From Tethya wilhelma (Eukaryota > Porifera > Demospongiae > Tethyida > Tethyidae), in assembly GCA_964030475.1 (NCBI GenBank), contig CAXIPT010000001.1, positions 19,555,590 through 19,619,589 on the forward strand: 64,000 nt of DNA, written 5' to 3'. Shown here piece after piece: positions 33,138 through 46,215 of this stretch. Each line of letters opens with the position of its first letter. Position 1 is the first letter of the stretch. Below the pieces are notes generated by a model. It did not search any database, had not been told where the DNA came from, and was given only the letters and a program-made list of their open reading frames with translations. The position numbers and the translations under genes were made by a program.

Positions 33138-34529
33138 TTACGACCAAATGTTGTGAAAGCTTACTAATAGTCAAACTGGATTCAATGTCTGAATATACTA
33201 CAAATCACCAACCGGAGAGGGAACTACGACGTACTACATGCGCGCTTGGGATATATTAGAAGCTTTGCTTATAATTAGCCGGCCTAGCGCGCGCCTCGTT
33301 CCGGCCGGGTATGTAGACGTCTACGTTTATATGCGATATGCATGCATGCGCAATGCATGCACGGGATATGCAATATAATAATAATTTAATATAACACACC
33401 ACAATAGGTGCAAGTGAGTGCATGCATATTTCATTCAGATGTATATATAGAATATATGGGGCATGAGAATATAATTATATATATATATATATGGGGCACG
33501 CATGTCACGTGCTGCATCGGTGTCTGCATTCACGTCGCTATAGCATGCAATTAATTGCGCAAAAAGCAATTAAACTCCTCCCTTGCGAGAAGTGAGGGTA
33601 TACAGGTATAGATTCTGTATAGCCTTTCTGCTTCTCAATCAGTGTGTTTTTGCTCTCTTCTGCCAGTGTAATAACATGGCTGTAATATAATTATGAACAT
33701 TGCCATTCAGTTGATAGCCCGGCTTGTTCCCCGACATGCAGGCGCCTTCCTCGCGTATATACGCCATATATTTTCTTCGAAGAAAAGATACAGTCTAGGC
33801 CTATTCAGTTCAAATCTGTATGATATAATAATAATTATTCAGCTATAGTATACATGCATGATTTAATACAGAGAAAGAAAATCAAGTCATGGATGGTCCT
33901 GCAAACAATCTGTTGAGTATGGTTGAGTCATTCATAGTATGGCATGATCTGTGTGACAGTGATCATGCATTCTTTGAATATCACTAGACTATAAGCGTTC
34001 TGAATCATTAAAGTTCAAGGATGAATGCTATAACTTAAGCATCATGCACTGTGCCTGCTAGTAAACTAATGAATTAAGACTGAACGGGATGCAAGGTAAA
34101 AATGTTTGCTATTTAATTAGTGATCATGAATCTGGCCTCCTTATCACTAGATTTTTTCATCAAGTTGTAGCTACAACTTGATGAAAATATCATTAAAATC
34201 TAGTGCATTGCAGCTATATATATGACATTGTAGTCATGCATGTAGTACAAAAATGGTGGCACTTTATAATAAACTATAACATCAATATATGTTTACTTGT
34301 ATGTGTTTACTTGTCTTATTGATTATGGATGTTAATATTGTACAATTATAATATTATGCCATATATACGTTCCTGCAGGTGTTGATTTTTATTCATAGAA
34401 ACATACCAAACACACCTCTTTCAGCTCATGCAATGATTATAATCAAATTCTTTTTGCAGAATGAGCTGACTATTTAGTACAACAGTATTAATATTATTAT
34501 AATAATAAAAACTAAAATTAATATCATGT
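33138..34529. other. Intergenic region with AT repeats and a perfect palindrome
   Basis: Includes a (TA)n run at about 33472-33492, many atgcatgc motifs, and a 34-bp perfect palindrome centred between 34170 and 34171 (arms from ttttcatcaagttgtag). Outer ctagatttt/aaaatctag matches extend it. No gene is recognised. Confidence 0.6.
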
Positions 34530-34534
34530 ATATT

Positions 34535-34740
34535 TATCTCTATGGGGACGTCTTGTGGTCCTGTCTGCCCATGCACTACTCAACATCCCTCACTACCGTA
34601 GTAACACTACCCCACCACTAGCATCAAAACTATAGTGTCTGTATGCTGATAGTGGCTGCTCTTACAGCTCTCCTCTTTGAGTATAACTATAGAGATCGAT
34701 GCCAGTCAAACGAGACTCCCTTTAATTATAGCAACTCATG
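34535..34740 (-). pseudogene. Decayed partial duplicate of the last LMBRD2 exon
   Basis: The segment follows the real final exon (35191-35583) at both ends: a ggtcctg ... actactcaac part and an agctctcctcttt ... gatgccagtc part, including the cgagactccctt stretch. The middle (about 170 bases) is missing and several stops and indels are present. It lies about 450 bases downstream of the intact exon. Confidence 0.65.
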
Positions 34741-35190
34741 CACATTCTGAATATCAACATCTATTAGCTATGTGTACAAAAGATCCTGTGCCCATAATAA
34801 TTATTATTGTAAGTACACTAGCTATATAAAACCAGCAATGCTTTTCATTATATAGCTATAGCTATAGCATGGAATAATCAGCTCAGCTCAAGAGAATATG
34901 ATTATGTAAATAGGAAGGCTGAGGAAGCTCCAAGTCAACCTGAGTCAGCCTATATTATGTGCTAATTAACTGAATTCCTCTTTGCTCAAAACACCAGATA
35001 TAAAAACTACACTGCATAGTGATTTCAGGTAGCTGCCATATACCATATAAGATTATTTTGCTCTTGTGGAAATTGGAGGAACAGCTGAAAAGTACCAGCC
35101 AAATATTTTCCTGTGTTAGTTACGCCTGCTTGATTAAAAATTAATTGACTCACAGAACTCAACTATAATTATTATAATACAGTATAACAA

Positions 35191-37660
35191 CTAAATATCA
35201 TCAAATATATCTCTAGGGGGGTCTCGTGGTCCTGCCCCCCTGCTACTCAACCTCCCCCCACTACTAACACTACCCCCACCACTAGCAGGAGCAGCTGTGA
35301 GTCTCAAGTTATCAGAACTAGAGTTACCAGGCAACAGTTCAATGACATCATCATGGCTCTTCCTCCTGGCCGAGTGGTACTTTGCTGCAATGGTGTTCTT
35401 ACTCTTAACAGCTAGACCTTTAGCTTTGCCAACAAACTTGGAGAACCTTGACCCATCCTCTTCTTCATGGAGTGGTGTCTGTGTGCCGGTAGCAGCTGCT
35501 CTTTCAGCTCTCCTCTTGGAGTAGAGGTCGATGCCAGTCGAACGAGACTCCCTTAGCAACTCAAATGGCAGCTGGTCTCTGGACTGTAGAGGGGAGGATA
35601 CACACAATAAATAATTTAATGATATGTAAAATTCTTAAAATATCAACAGCTACAAAAGGAGCATAACTATATCAATCTTGATTTATGTTGATACACATGA
35701 TTAACTTCATTAACGAATTTTCAATGTCTATAAAAGGAACTTACTATAAACAACATTAATGTTACATGCATGTATCATTGCTGGTTGTACATACCTTGGT
35801 TTTGCCATACTCTCTGAGATGTCTCTCCCTGATTCTTCTTTCTAATAAACAATGGCATATAATTATAGTATCAATATAATATTGTTGACTCCAATTTTAC
35901 ACTCATACAATTACACATAACATAAAAAACACTGCATATGCACAGATAGACAAATTACTCTACCCACAAAAGTTTTGCAAATGCAGATTAGTTCAAGAAA
36001 GGCAAACATATGCACACACCTCTTTTCATGAGTGTCTTTCCCTCATCGATGTAGTCAGCAGAGAAGTCATCCTCTCCAATGAACTTCTGGTAGCCCAGCA
36101 GAGAGACCAGTCTGGTCCCTACACTGAACAGGGTGGCTATACATACCAGGAGGATGAGCATGGGGTAGTAGATGTAGAAGTAGCTGGTCAGCCAGGGAAT
36201 GAGGGCAGTGTTACCAGTGGCCTGGATAGGGGAAGATGGGGGTATAGCAAATGTCAATGAAGTACAGGAGTCTGGATGCAATGAGAAGAGATTTGAAGGT
36301 GACTATAAACATGCAGTAGAAAAACAAGGCAACATCTGCTCAGGATATTCAAAGTTAATAATAACATAATTACTTGTTTGTACAAACATGCATGCTTGGC
36401 TATACAATTATGTACTGTAGTCTGTTGAAAAAGTTGTGTGGATTTCTGCATGTGTAAGCATGCTGTTGTGTTTACATTACTTACAAAAGCGAAAGCTGTC
36501 TGAGGCACCCTATCATCTTCCTCATCATCGTGTTGCTCCAGTCCCACCACATTGATGAGATAGAGGTAGTTGAGACAGATGGGCAGGGCCAGACGACTCA
36601 ACAGACTGTAGGGGGGAGGGGCATAGATAGAATGACGTTATGATTTTGAAACTGTTGTCTTCCTAATTAGCAAATAAACACTTTCAAAAATGTACCTACA
36701 AGTCTATATATATTTACTATATCTATCACAATACACCACACACACTGCCTCTTACACGGGTATAGATAAAATGTCATTATTAGTTTTTTTTTCCTATATA
36801 CTTAAGGGAAAATTTAGTGACACTAGGCACTAGATTTTTCCTATATATTATAGGGGATTTTTAGTTACATACACTAAATTTTTCCTATAGTGTGATAGGA
36901 AAAATTTAGTGATGTGCACTAAATTTTCCCTATAGTATTTGGGGAGCATTATAATGGCCTGTCACTAAAGTTCTCCTATAGTACCTGGGGGTGACATTAG
37001 TGACAGCAAGCACTAAATTTCTCCTATAGTAGTTGAGGAAAGTTGAGCAAAAAATCTAGTGCCTATAGTGTCACTGTATACTGTGTACTGTGTACTGTGT
37101 ACTGCATGCATGTATACTGTATACTGTATACAGTATACAGTACGCAGTATGCAGTACGCAGTACGCAGTATGCAGTATGCAGTACGCAGTATGCAGTATG
37201 CAGTACTCATCATACTTTAATATGCATAGTGCCAACCTTCAGCTAAAAAGTCACCTGTCACTAATGTCAGCCTGTCACTAATGTCACCCCCAGGTACTAT
37301 AGGAGAACTTTAGTGACAGGCCATTATAATGCTCCCCAAATACTACAGGGAAAATTTAGTGCACATCACTAAATTTTCCCTGTCACACTATAGGAAAAAT
37401 TTAGTGCATGTCACTAAAAATCCCCTATAATATATAGGAAAAATCTAGTGCCTAGTGTCACTAAATTTTCCCTTAAGTATATAGGAAAAAATAATTAATA
37501 ATGACATTATGTACGGAACCCCTCTTACACTGCACTAAAGAGGAGACTGTACTCATCAGTGGAATGGCGGGGAGCTAGGTAATAGAGGTTGAAGATACGG
37601 ATCTTGAAGACAGTATAGTAGGCACAGATGCTGAGGTAGGCCACTACCACAATGGAGAGG

Positions 37661-37754
<94 letters not shown>

Positions 37755-37755
37755 N

Positions 37756-37813
<58 letters not shown>

Positions 37814-40057
37814 ATCCAAATCTTAGGGTAAACTGGTGGATTTTTAAAGTGGTGACCTTTACCAACTTCCAACTTGAGAGATATCAAAATCTTGGCAAAC
37901 ACCTGCTACCGTATAGTGGGAAATTTTTGCAGGGTTCAAAATTTCGCAAACAAAAAAAAAAAAGAACTGTGGAATTTTAAACACGTGCACCTGTAATAAT
38001 GCTTCCGGTTTGCCACGATCAACATTCCGTGAAAATTTGACTTCATGCTAAAACAACTAATACCGTGAAAATTTTTGTGCTATGCGGTATTTTACACCAT
38101 AGCCAAGATAGTACCGTATAGCGGGAAATTTTCGTTGGTGCAAAATTTTGTATAAACACGCCAGAAGAAATTTTCGTAGTTTTAAATTTCTTATATGTAC
38201 GACACGTGCTCATATAAAGTAAATGCGGAAGTTAAATTTTCGCAGTTTTAATTTTTGTACATTCAAACCGCATACAACCCCAGAAAAGGCAGTTAACATT
38301 AACAAAAAACATAAAAAATAAAAACACAGTTCAACTTCTTACTCACCTCGACTGAAAAGTAGTTGCCAAAGGAGTGCAGTGCATACACGACCCTCGCAAA
38401 CACCGACAGCTGGACATTCTGGATGCCAAAGGTCACCTCACACCACACGATGATGAGGGAGAGGATGGCCAGACAGATGGCCCCAATCCTGTAGCACCAT
38501 GGCCTCACCCACAGCTTCCAGTACCACTCTGAGAGGGAGAGAGAAATTTCAAAAGTAAGATGAAAGAGAGAATGAGTTAGACAACAGAGAAAACATAAAA
38601 AGTAGGTACATGTAAATGGTTTAGAGAAGGAGAAAAAATGGTGAAGTTTAGAAGCAAGTGAATACATGTAGATAGATGAAGTCAGTTTATATGTCGTGCA
38701 CAACCCATAATATTATATGAAGGTTGTCTCAGCATGTGCAACATGACGAAGGAGGAGAGTCTATCTCGATTGACTAAGAGTACATGTAAATCGTATGCAC
38801 ATACCTAGATGCTCCATGGCAGTATAGTACCACTTGTCATCACGTTGTCTAATGGAAGACTGGAATCGTCTACAAGAACAAAAACATTGCATGATTCTCA
38901 AAACAATTGTGGCTGAAGAACAACCTAGTAGTGTGCATGATTTTGATGATACTTACCTTAGTCTGGAGCCGGCATTTAGCTGCACATCTTCAAGATCTAA
39001 CGTCTGATCAGTCAATGCTAGCCAGTGACTGTGTGTACGTGCATGTGTAAAAATACAATCACAAAAAGGTTTGTATTCTTTTTCTCAAACCAATAATGAA
39101 ATTCATCACATTTAGTGCCTGCTCAGGCATACAGTGTACAGTACATACACCTATAAGGCAGCATTCAGTAAAATGCTGCATGCACTTCTTCCAAGACCCC
39201 ACTCAACAATTCCCTTTTTCCAATCCACACACTCACATCCTGCTGCTCTTGAACAGTCTCACAGCCTTCATACTCTTCTTGAGCAGTGACTCCAGGGAGC
39301 TCTTGGTGAGGGGGTCAGAGGCCGTCCGAAAGTCCTCGTAATCGTCGTGACCTTTACTGAACTCTTTCTGCATGTCGTCGGGGAACTTCTTTATGATGAT
39401 GTCAACATATTTACGCAGGGGGTCGTTGTAATGGAGACTCTGAGCCACACTGCTTACTCTCTGAGGGTAGAAGAAGAAAATGAGAGATTATGGGTCAGTT
39501 TGGTTTTTTTTTTTATCACGCCTTCTACATCAACATTTTTCATTGCCACAACACTAAAGAGGGCACAACCCACACAATTTCATTGGCATAGCAGTAAAAA
39601 AAAATATTTATTTACCATGCCCCATGCTTGCATAGAAATACTGTAAGTGCAAGCACCAATAGCAGTTGAGCCATATACATGTACATGTACAATACAGTCA
39701 TAAACTTGTAACTTAAAAAAATACACTCACAGACACGCATTATTTGTAAACTGACCTCATTCACTTCTTTCAGTTTCTCCTCGGCCTCTGCCATGTCCGT
39801 GTAGAGCTTGGCGGCTCTGAAGTAGCAGTGGTTGAGACTGTAGGTCCTCCGTGAGGCGTTCCACATCGTCCTGGGCACCTCCACCAGACCGTAGCCAAGG
39901 AGGAGGGTGAGGATGAGGAGACCCCACGTGTTGGAGGCAGTGGCTAGTAACCATGGCAAATTCTCACTGTGGGGGGTAGAGAGATAGATGAGTGATATAA
40001 TTATGTAAATGCAATATTACATATTTAGTATTCTGCTGTTAAGAGAGAGTGTGCTAC

Positions 40058-40100
<43 letters not shown>

Positions 40101-40997
40101 CCTAAGATACAGGATCACAATATCACAAAGGAGATTCTTAATTACACGCTACCACAGAGTGTCGATCACTTCCTACACTGCTGAGAGGCCATATTGTTCA
40201 GGTACCCACTGTATGCAGCATACCTTCCTATGTATAAGGCTTGTACAGTACATGTCACATATAGCTAGTATGTTATACACTCCTACCATTTGTTCCTATT
40301 CAGTGTAAAACAATGGACATTATCACAGAAGAGATGGTACAATGTGAGTAATTTTACTACTGAAAAGACATTTACACGAAACTAAAAAAAGCAAATTGAG
40401 ACACAAATGTCCACACTGTAGATATCATTGCAGGCTGTACATCTTCACATAGCCTCAATCTCAGGCTTTCCTGTTTGACCTTACACTCACTGTCAAAGGG
40501 AAGATCCTGGGAACAAGACTACATCTACGTAGTCTGCAACTCAATAGGCAGGGTAGTAACAGCTACATGGTACTGTTGTATAATAAAAACTATATAATTA
40601 TGTGTACATGGTATTAATTTCATTAAAGTAGCCACTCACAGAAACAATCAGGTCATAGATAATGTTAACAGAGCCTGGTACAGTTTGGTATTCAACTCAC
40701 AAATCACAATGCTTACATACAATAATAGAGTACTATAGTATTTATGGCACAAACAAGCATTCATGCACGGACACAATTTGTGATCCAAATCTTTCTTCTC
40801 CAGCCCAGCTAGCTACTTCATTAACTCACAAGGCAATGATCTTCTTGACGATGACGAGGTAGATGAAGAGGATGACAAAGATGATTAAAAATGTGATGTA
40901 GAAGAGGGCATTCTCGATGAGTGCTCTCAGCACCTTCTTCCAGATGCTGAAGTAGCTGGCTAGGACGTAAGATTGGGTCAATGGAAGGACCACCCTG

Positions 40998-41081
<84 letters not shown>

Positions 41082-41500
41082 GAAATTTTTGCAAGCAAAA
41101 GTTACCNNNNNNNNNNNNNNNNNNNNNNNNNNNNNNNNNNNNNNNNNNNNNNNNNNNNNNNNNNNNNNNNNNNNNNNNNNNNNNNNNNNNNNNNNNNNNN
41201 NNNNNNNNNNNNNNNNNNNNNNNNNNNNNNNNNNNNNNNNNNNNNNNNNNNNNNNNNNNNNNNNNNNNNNNNNNNNNNNNNNNNNNNNNNNNNNNNNNNN
41301 NNNNNNNNNNNNNNNNNNNNNNNNNNNNNNNNNNNNNNNNNNNNNNNNNNNNNNNNNNNNNNNNNNNNNNNNNNNNNNNNNNNNNNNNNNNNNNNNNNNN
41401 NNNNNNNNNNNNNNNNNNNNNNNNNNNNNNNNNNNNNNNNNNNNNNNNNNNNNNNNNNNNNNNNNNNNNNNNNNNNNNNNNNNNNNNNNNNNNNNNNNNN

Positions 41501-41570
<70 letters not shown>

Positions 41571-41776
41571 AAACTTACAGAGGAGACGTCAACAGGAAGT
41601 AGAAAGATGATGACAAAGCTGAGGAACCAAACCACCAAGGTACAGCCAGTTGCAAAGGGGTTCTGTTTTCTCAAGTTACCGTACTTGTAGAGAAAATAGA
41701 TGGCCAATAGCAGAGCCAATGAAAACTCAATGATGAGGATTATGGGAGCGCTTATTTTCGACTTTCCTTCTTCCAT
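35191..41776 (-). CDS. LMBRD2: LMBR1-domain multi-pass membrane protein LMBRD2
   Basis: LMBRD2 is a multi-pass LMBR1-family membrane protein linked to G-protein-coupled receptor signalling. Twelve exons were read: 41776-41579, 40994-40830, 39966-39756, 39460-39237, 39028-38957, 38869-38805, 38528-38347, 37662-37529, 36605-36485, 36221-36020, 35841-35795 and 35583-35191. All visible phases fit except exon 1 to 2, which needs a missing exon of length 2 mod 3. That exon must be in the N gap 41107-41500, and human LMBRD2 has about 60 residues there. Markers are [55 protein letters not shown] and a C-terminal DIFDDI matching human DIFNDV. Introns hold a fold-back element, family-B elements and long (CA)n tracts. 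Confidence 0.95.
36773..37508. mobile_element. Long fold-back (hairpin) element in LMBRD2 intron 8
   Basis: Left arm about 36773-37060 and right arm about 37255-37508 are inverted copies (atgtcattatta at the left tip, taataatgacat at the right). Each arm is built of repeated short palindromic units (cactaaattttccctatag type). The centre at 37075-37205 is a tandem tactgtgtactg / acgcagtatgcag run that is itself partly palindromic. Confidence 0.85.
37664..37811. repeat. Long (TG)n microsatellite with an N at 37755
   Basis: On the LMBRD2 sense strand this is (CA)n immediately before the exon-8 acceptor. Confidence 0.95.
37909..38275. mobile_element. Two adjacent family-B elements in an LMBRD2 intron
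   Basis: One unit runs from ctaccgtatagtgggaaat at 37909 to gctatgcggtattt near 38093. A second begins ataccgtatagcggg at 38112 and runs to the aaattttcgcagtttt stretch near 38250. Ends and the aaaattttcg core are shared with 28149-28472. Confidence 0.6.
41000..41079. repeat. (TG)n microsatellite before LMBRD2 exon 2
   Basis: Pure dinucleotide tract, (CA)n on the LMBRD2 sense strand, ending a few bases from the acceptor of exon 2. Confidence 0.95.
41107..41500. other. Assembly gap of 394 N
   Basis: The gap lies between a (TG)n and a (GA)n tract inside LMBRD2 intron 1 and must contain one LMBRD2 coding exon, judged from the phase break between the flanking exons. Confidence 0.95.
41501..41566. 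repeat. (GA)n microsatellite bordering the N gap
   Basis: Pure (GA)n, 66 bases, starting at the first base after the gap; true length unknown. Confidence 0.95.
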
Positions 41777-41992
41777 GATTTAGTCGTTTTATTAGTGAAC
41801 TTTGAAATTGTACTGAGTCATTGTGTAAAGTGAAATAATTACTCCAATTAAACGAATATTCATTGCAAATTCAAATTTTTTTTGTTTACGTTGATTGTTC
41901 CAATTAACGGAATACTTGCGTAATTTTGAACTGCTATGCTCATGAAATCGCTTTAGTCATATCAGGAAGCCGACGGGCCCTACTGGTTCAAG
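41777..41992. promoter_or_regulatory. Bidirectional promoter region between LMBRD2 and MFSD14
   Basis: The start codons of two divergent genes are only 216 bases apart. The interval has two CCAAT boxes (tccaattaaacg near 41845 and ttccaattaacgg near 41900) and no TATA box, as expected for a shared housekeeping promoter. Confidence 0.65.
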
Positions 41993-42335
41993 ATGGACAA
42001 AATTAGGAAGAGCAGGACGTTGAAGAAGTTTAAGCTAATGTTCACATCCTCGAAGAGAACTAGAAAAGCGAGGTCGCCAGTGGAAAGCTGTGATTTAGTC
42101 GAGGTGAGTGGATTTTTTTTTCACTCAACACGTGTTTGTGTACAGACATGTCTTATTTTGTGTGCATACTCCCTGATATCGTTGAAACGACTGTGTTATT
42201 CAATCACTATGTTTGTAGCATAACTGGGCAACTCTCAAATGTCTTAAGTTACAGAATTTATTAGCTTACTTTGTTTCTCACACACATGTAAATTATCTTT
42301 CAGGCTCCACTAAAAGCATACATTCATCCCCCCCC

Positions 42336-42371
<36 letters not shown>

Positions 42372-43680
42372 GCTATGGTAAACCGTCTGTTATACATGCC
42401 ACAATAGTAATATTCCTGGAGTTCTTTGCCTGGGGACTCTTAACCTCACCCACCATACAGGTAAGACAAACAAGTCTGACCACCTTCAACTTTATCATTT
42501 TTGGTCATCTCTGAATGATTTTGTTTTTCTTTTTTTTTTGTTCCAGGCACTGAAGGTAGCATTTCCAACTGGAACATTTTTAAAGAATGGTATCGTACAG
42601 GGTGTAAAGGTAAAGAAGCTTTTAGTTTATTATTCCCTCTAAAATTGTCGTCAAAGCTCACAAAATTAAAGTCTCGATCACTTCCTCAATTCTCCAAAAG
42701 TGACTGTACTACACGATCACTTAATGGGTTTGGTGGTAGACACTCACGGTTGCTCACACTTACGCTTACAGTCATATGGTTGTATGTCCTATAGCATTTG
42801 TTGGAAGCTACTAGTGACTGAAAAAGTTATGAAACCACATCAAAGTATTAGTGTACTATATCTATTTCAGTATACTTGTTACTAATTACAGGGTATCCTC
42901 TCGTTCCTCTCCGCCCCTCTTATCGGAGCTCTCTCTGACTGTTGGGGGAGGAAGTCGTTCCTCCTCTTGGCCGTCTTCTTCACCTGTGCTCCCATCCCCA
43001 TCCTCCTCGTCAGCGCCACGTAAGACACACACTGTAGAACTAAAGTTGATTTACATCTGAAGTACCGTAGGCTTACAATAGGACCAACACAGAGGAGGTA
43101 CGACACGAGTGCACCTTTGCTGAGCTGGCAAGTCCGGTAATTGCATTCCAATCTTGTGACCGCAATAGTTCACATTGAGAGTTGATCACTTGCGCCCGCT
43201 TGCCAGCTCAGCAAAGGTACATCCGTGTCGTACCTCCTCTGGGAAAAACACAATGATTTTGGCTGGTAAAGGGTATAGTTAAGCACTAACAGAATCAGCT
43301 TGAAATATTGAAAATCAGTCGATCTACAGTCAGGTTATTGTGACAAAGGCCCGAGTGAACTCTCAAACAGAAGTCATTGATGTTATACTCAATTGCATCA
43401 TCATTACAGGGCCTATTTTGTTGCCGTGGCAATATCTGGTATATTTGCAGTGACATTCTCCGTGGTCTTTGCTTACGTTGCTGACTGCACCAATGAGAGT
43501 GAGAGAGGATGCTCCTATGGACTGGTACGTTAGGAGGGATGGGTGGAGCCTAGTAATTAGTAGGTGTGGCTACAGGAGAGCAATATTAATGAAGTTCATT
43601 TTAACCTGAAAAATTCTTTCATTTGTAAACAACTATAGCTGTATATGTAGAAACATAGCAATTTATGAGAAAGATAAATG

Positions 43681-43721
<41 letters not shown>

Positions 43722-44999
43722 TCCCTCCCTCTCACACACAAAGGTATCGGCCACCTTTGCTGCCAGTCTAGTCATCAGTCCTGCTCTAGGTACCTACATC
43801 ATGAGCTACTCCAGCGGCCAGACCCAGGTCATCATCATAGCCACTATGATCACCGCCTTCAATCTCATGTTCATCCTCTTCATGGTCCCCGAGTCCCTCA
43901 ACGACAGGAAGGCCTCGTGGGGGGCACAGATCAGCTGGGAGCAAGTGGACCCCTTCTCTGTACGGCAATATGATACATAGTTGTGTGGGGTGTGGTTGGA
44001 CAGACCTAAGCCTCTCAGAGACATACATTCTAATCTTCTCAAAATTTTTGCCACAGACAGTATCTTCCCTAGGACCCTATCTATACCTATTAGCAAAGGA
44101 TCAAAATCACCCAAACCACAATTATATCCACATAATTATACCAAAAACTTCAAACCAAACCCAGTGTTTTTAAACTACAAAATGTTTTTTTGTTTAGACA
44201 AATTGTGTGTGAATCCAGTTAGTTTCCTTGCTGTTTTTTTTATGAATTTAGTCCATCGAGCACATATGTCAAGGGTAGAAAAAGGGTCTAGCTCAATTGA
44301 CTATTATGGAGTGTGCATAAGTGATGAAACTAGAGCTACTTATAATTTTTTTATTCCTTTCTTCTCTTCTTCTATATAGTCTCTTCGTAAAGCTACGACA
44401 GACGGCAAGCTCCTCCGTCTCTCCATCATGGTCTTCCTCTCCTACCTCCCCGAGGCTGGACAGTACTCTTGTTTCTTTCTCTACTTGAGCAAAGTTGCCG
44501 GCTTCACCCTCAACCAGGTAGCCATCTACATTGCTGTGCTGTGTGTGACCTCTGTTGCCGCTCAGACGCTGGGTCTCTCTTGGCTCATGATGTGTTTTGG
44601 TTACAAGCACACTATTATCATTGGACTCATGGTGCAAGCGACGCAGCTTTTCATATTTGGAGTGTGGACAACAAAATGGTACTTAAAATATGTACAATAG
44701 TTCATAGTTTGCAGTTAAAAATACACAGTTCACAGTTAAGAGTATACAGTTAAGAATACGCAGTTCACAGTTCGCATCTCGATTTCCAGTCAAATTTTGG
44801 TCTACAAGCTTACCCCATGCATGTACATGTTTGTGTTTATAAGTAATTATTATGATAATAGTGAAGCACTCAATCTCTCATCGTAGAACGCTCGGACTAG
44901 GTACAAATGTTGTTTATGTTACAGAATCATAATCTGTTTTTCTCTCTCTTCAGGAGTACATGTTGTCTTATTACAGAATCATAATCTTTACTGTTGTTT

Positions 45000-45052
<53 letters not shown>

Positions 45053-45694
45053 GGTTAATGTGGTTTGGTGGCCTGTTCTCTGCCTTCTCTACCATCATTT
45101 ACCCAGCTATAAGTGCTCTAGTCAGCAGGAATGCCAACCCTGAACAGCAAGGAGTTGCCCTGGGCATCTTAACTGGTGTAAGAGGCCTCTGTAATGGATT
45201 AGGGCCTGCATTGTTCGGCCTTTTGTTCTGGTTGTTTCACGTAAACCTGAACGATACACCCACCGATGAATCAGGAGTTGTGGCAGTTTTAAACACTTCA
45301 ACAAATATGACTATTATGTCCGAACCTATCACTGTAAGTTGTACATTTTATGCAATGTTTTCACCTTCTTTCAATGTGCTATAAACTACCTAGATTTTTT
45401 TTTGTTCTTCTTCTTGTTTTGTTTTGTTTTTAAATAAAGGGTGATTGTACAATAACTGATTCTTTTTTTTATAATTTTTTGTGTATTTAAATTTTTTAGG
45501 GACGATATTTTGCTGGCGTTCCATTCTTATTTGGGGTAGTCCCTGTCCTAATTGCAATGTTGGTGGCGTGCACTATTAAGAATAAGAATCACCTCTCCTC
45601 CTCAAAGAGATTAAACTCCGAAGAAGATCTCTCCATGAACAGATCGCCTCATTCTCCCGCTCTCAGTAGACACTCTATTTCCAGCAACAGCTAG
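41993..45694 (+). CDS. MFSD14: Major facilitator transporter MFSD14 (HIAT1-like)
   Basis: Nine exons (41993-42103, 42371-42460, 42547-42609, 42892-43019, 43410-43524, 43744-43959, 44380-44678, 45054-45333, 45500-45694) give 498 residues with all phases consistent. The product follows MFSD14A/B closely: VIFLEFFAWGLLTSPT, GILSFLSAPLIGALSDCWGRKSFLL (the MFS D-x-x-GRR-type loop), VTFSVVFAYVADCT, VFLSYLPEAGQYSCFFLYL, ALVSRNANPEQQGV and GLCNGLGPALFG. It is a 12-helix transporter associated with intracellular membranes, substrate unsettled. The N-terminus is short and basic. Introns before exons 2, 6 and 8 end in (CA)n or (CT)n tracts. Intron 7 also holds a cacagttaag-type tandem at 44700-44780. It shares a promoter with LMBRD2. 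Confidence 0.95.
43091..43240. mobile_element. 150-bp palindromic MITE-like element (family C)
   Basis: The ends agaggaggtacgacac and gtgtcgtacctcctct are perfect inverted repeats, and the pairing continues through cctttgctgagctggcaag / cttgccagctcagcaaagg. The loop is short. It lies in an intron of MFSD14; a decayed relative is at 2869-2990. Confidence 0.85.
44925..45053 (+). repeat. Duplicated intron end plus (CT)n in MFSD14 intron 7
   Basis: The string ttacagaatcataatct occurs twice (about 44930 and 44975), the first followed by tttttctctctcttcagg, a decoy acceptor. A (CT)n tract at about 45007-45050 precedes the real acceptor at 45053. Confidence 0.7.
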
Positions 45695-46215
45695 CAGTTT
45701 GTACACTGGATGTTTAGAGGTCTAGTTTAATTATTATCAATTTCTTTTGCTTTTTCTTTCTGTTATCAATTTGTTTGTTTATTTGTTTTCATAATAATTT
45801 TCTCACCACAAATTATATTTACTTTTGTCAACCACAATTAAATTTGTCTCAAACTATAAAGTTTAACGCATTACGTGACATTGTGTATAATGTACAGAAG
45901 TATACATTTACTATGGCCTAATGCCATACTTACATTGCAGCCATCTTGTAACAATGGTCAGTGTTCAACATCCATCATTGAACCTAATCATGGAGCCAGC
46001 TGCTAATGAGAAAGAATTGGTGTCAATACCATAATGGCTAAGTGAGCCTTTTCATGAAATCTGTCACCTCTTGTCAGCCTATTTGAAAGGTGTGAAAAAT
46101 GCTGCTAAGTACAAAACAATAGTGGGCAAACAAGAGAGCTACATTACTAGTACAGTAGCTGCCATTGTGTGTGGTGTGATCCAACAGTGAAGGTCTCACA
46201 GACTAGCTAACAATA
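45695..46215. other. Intergenic region, MFSD14 to CNBD2-like
   Basis: 3' flank of MFSD14 and 5' flank of the next gene on the same strand. Nothing beyond AT-rich sequence is recognised. Confidence 0.4.

Noticed and set aside
41102..41572. Frame running through the N gap and (CT)n from LMBRD2 exon 1
   Set aside because: Only residues up to DVSS are coding; a consensus donor follows and the rest is repeat and unknown sequence.
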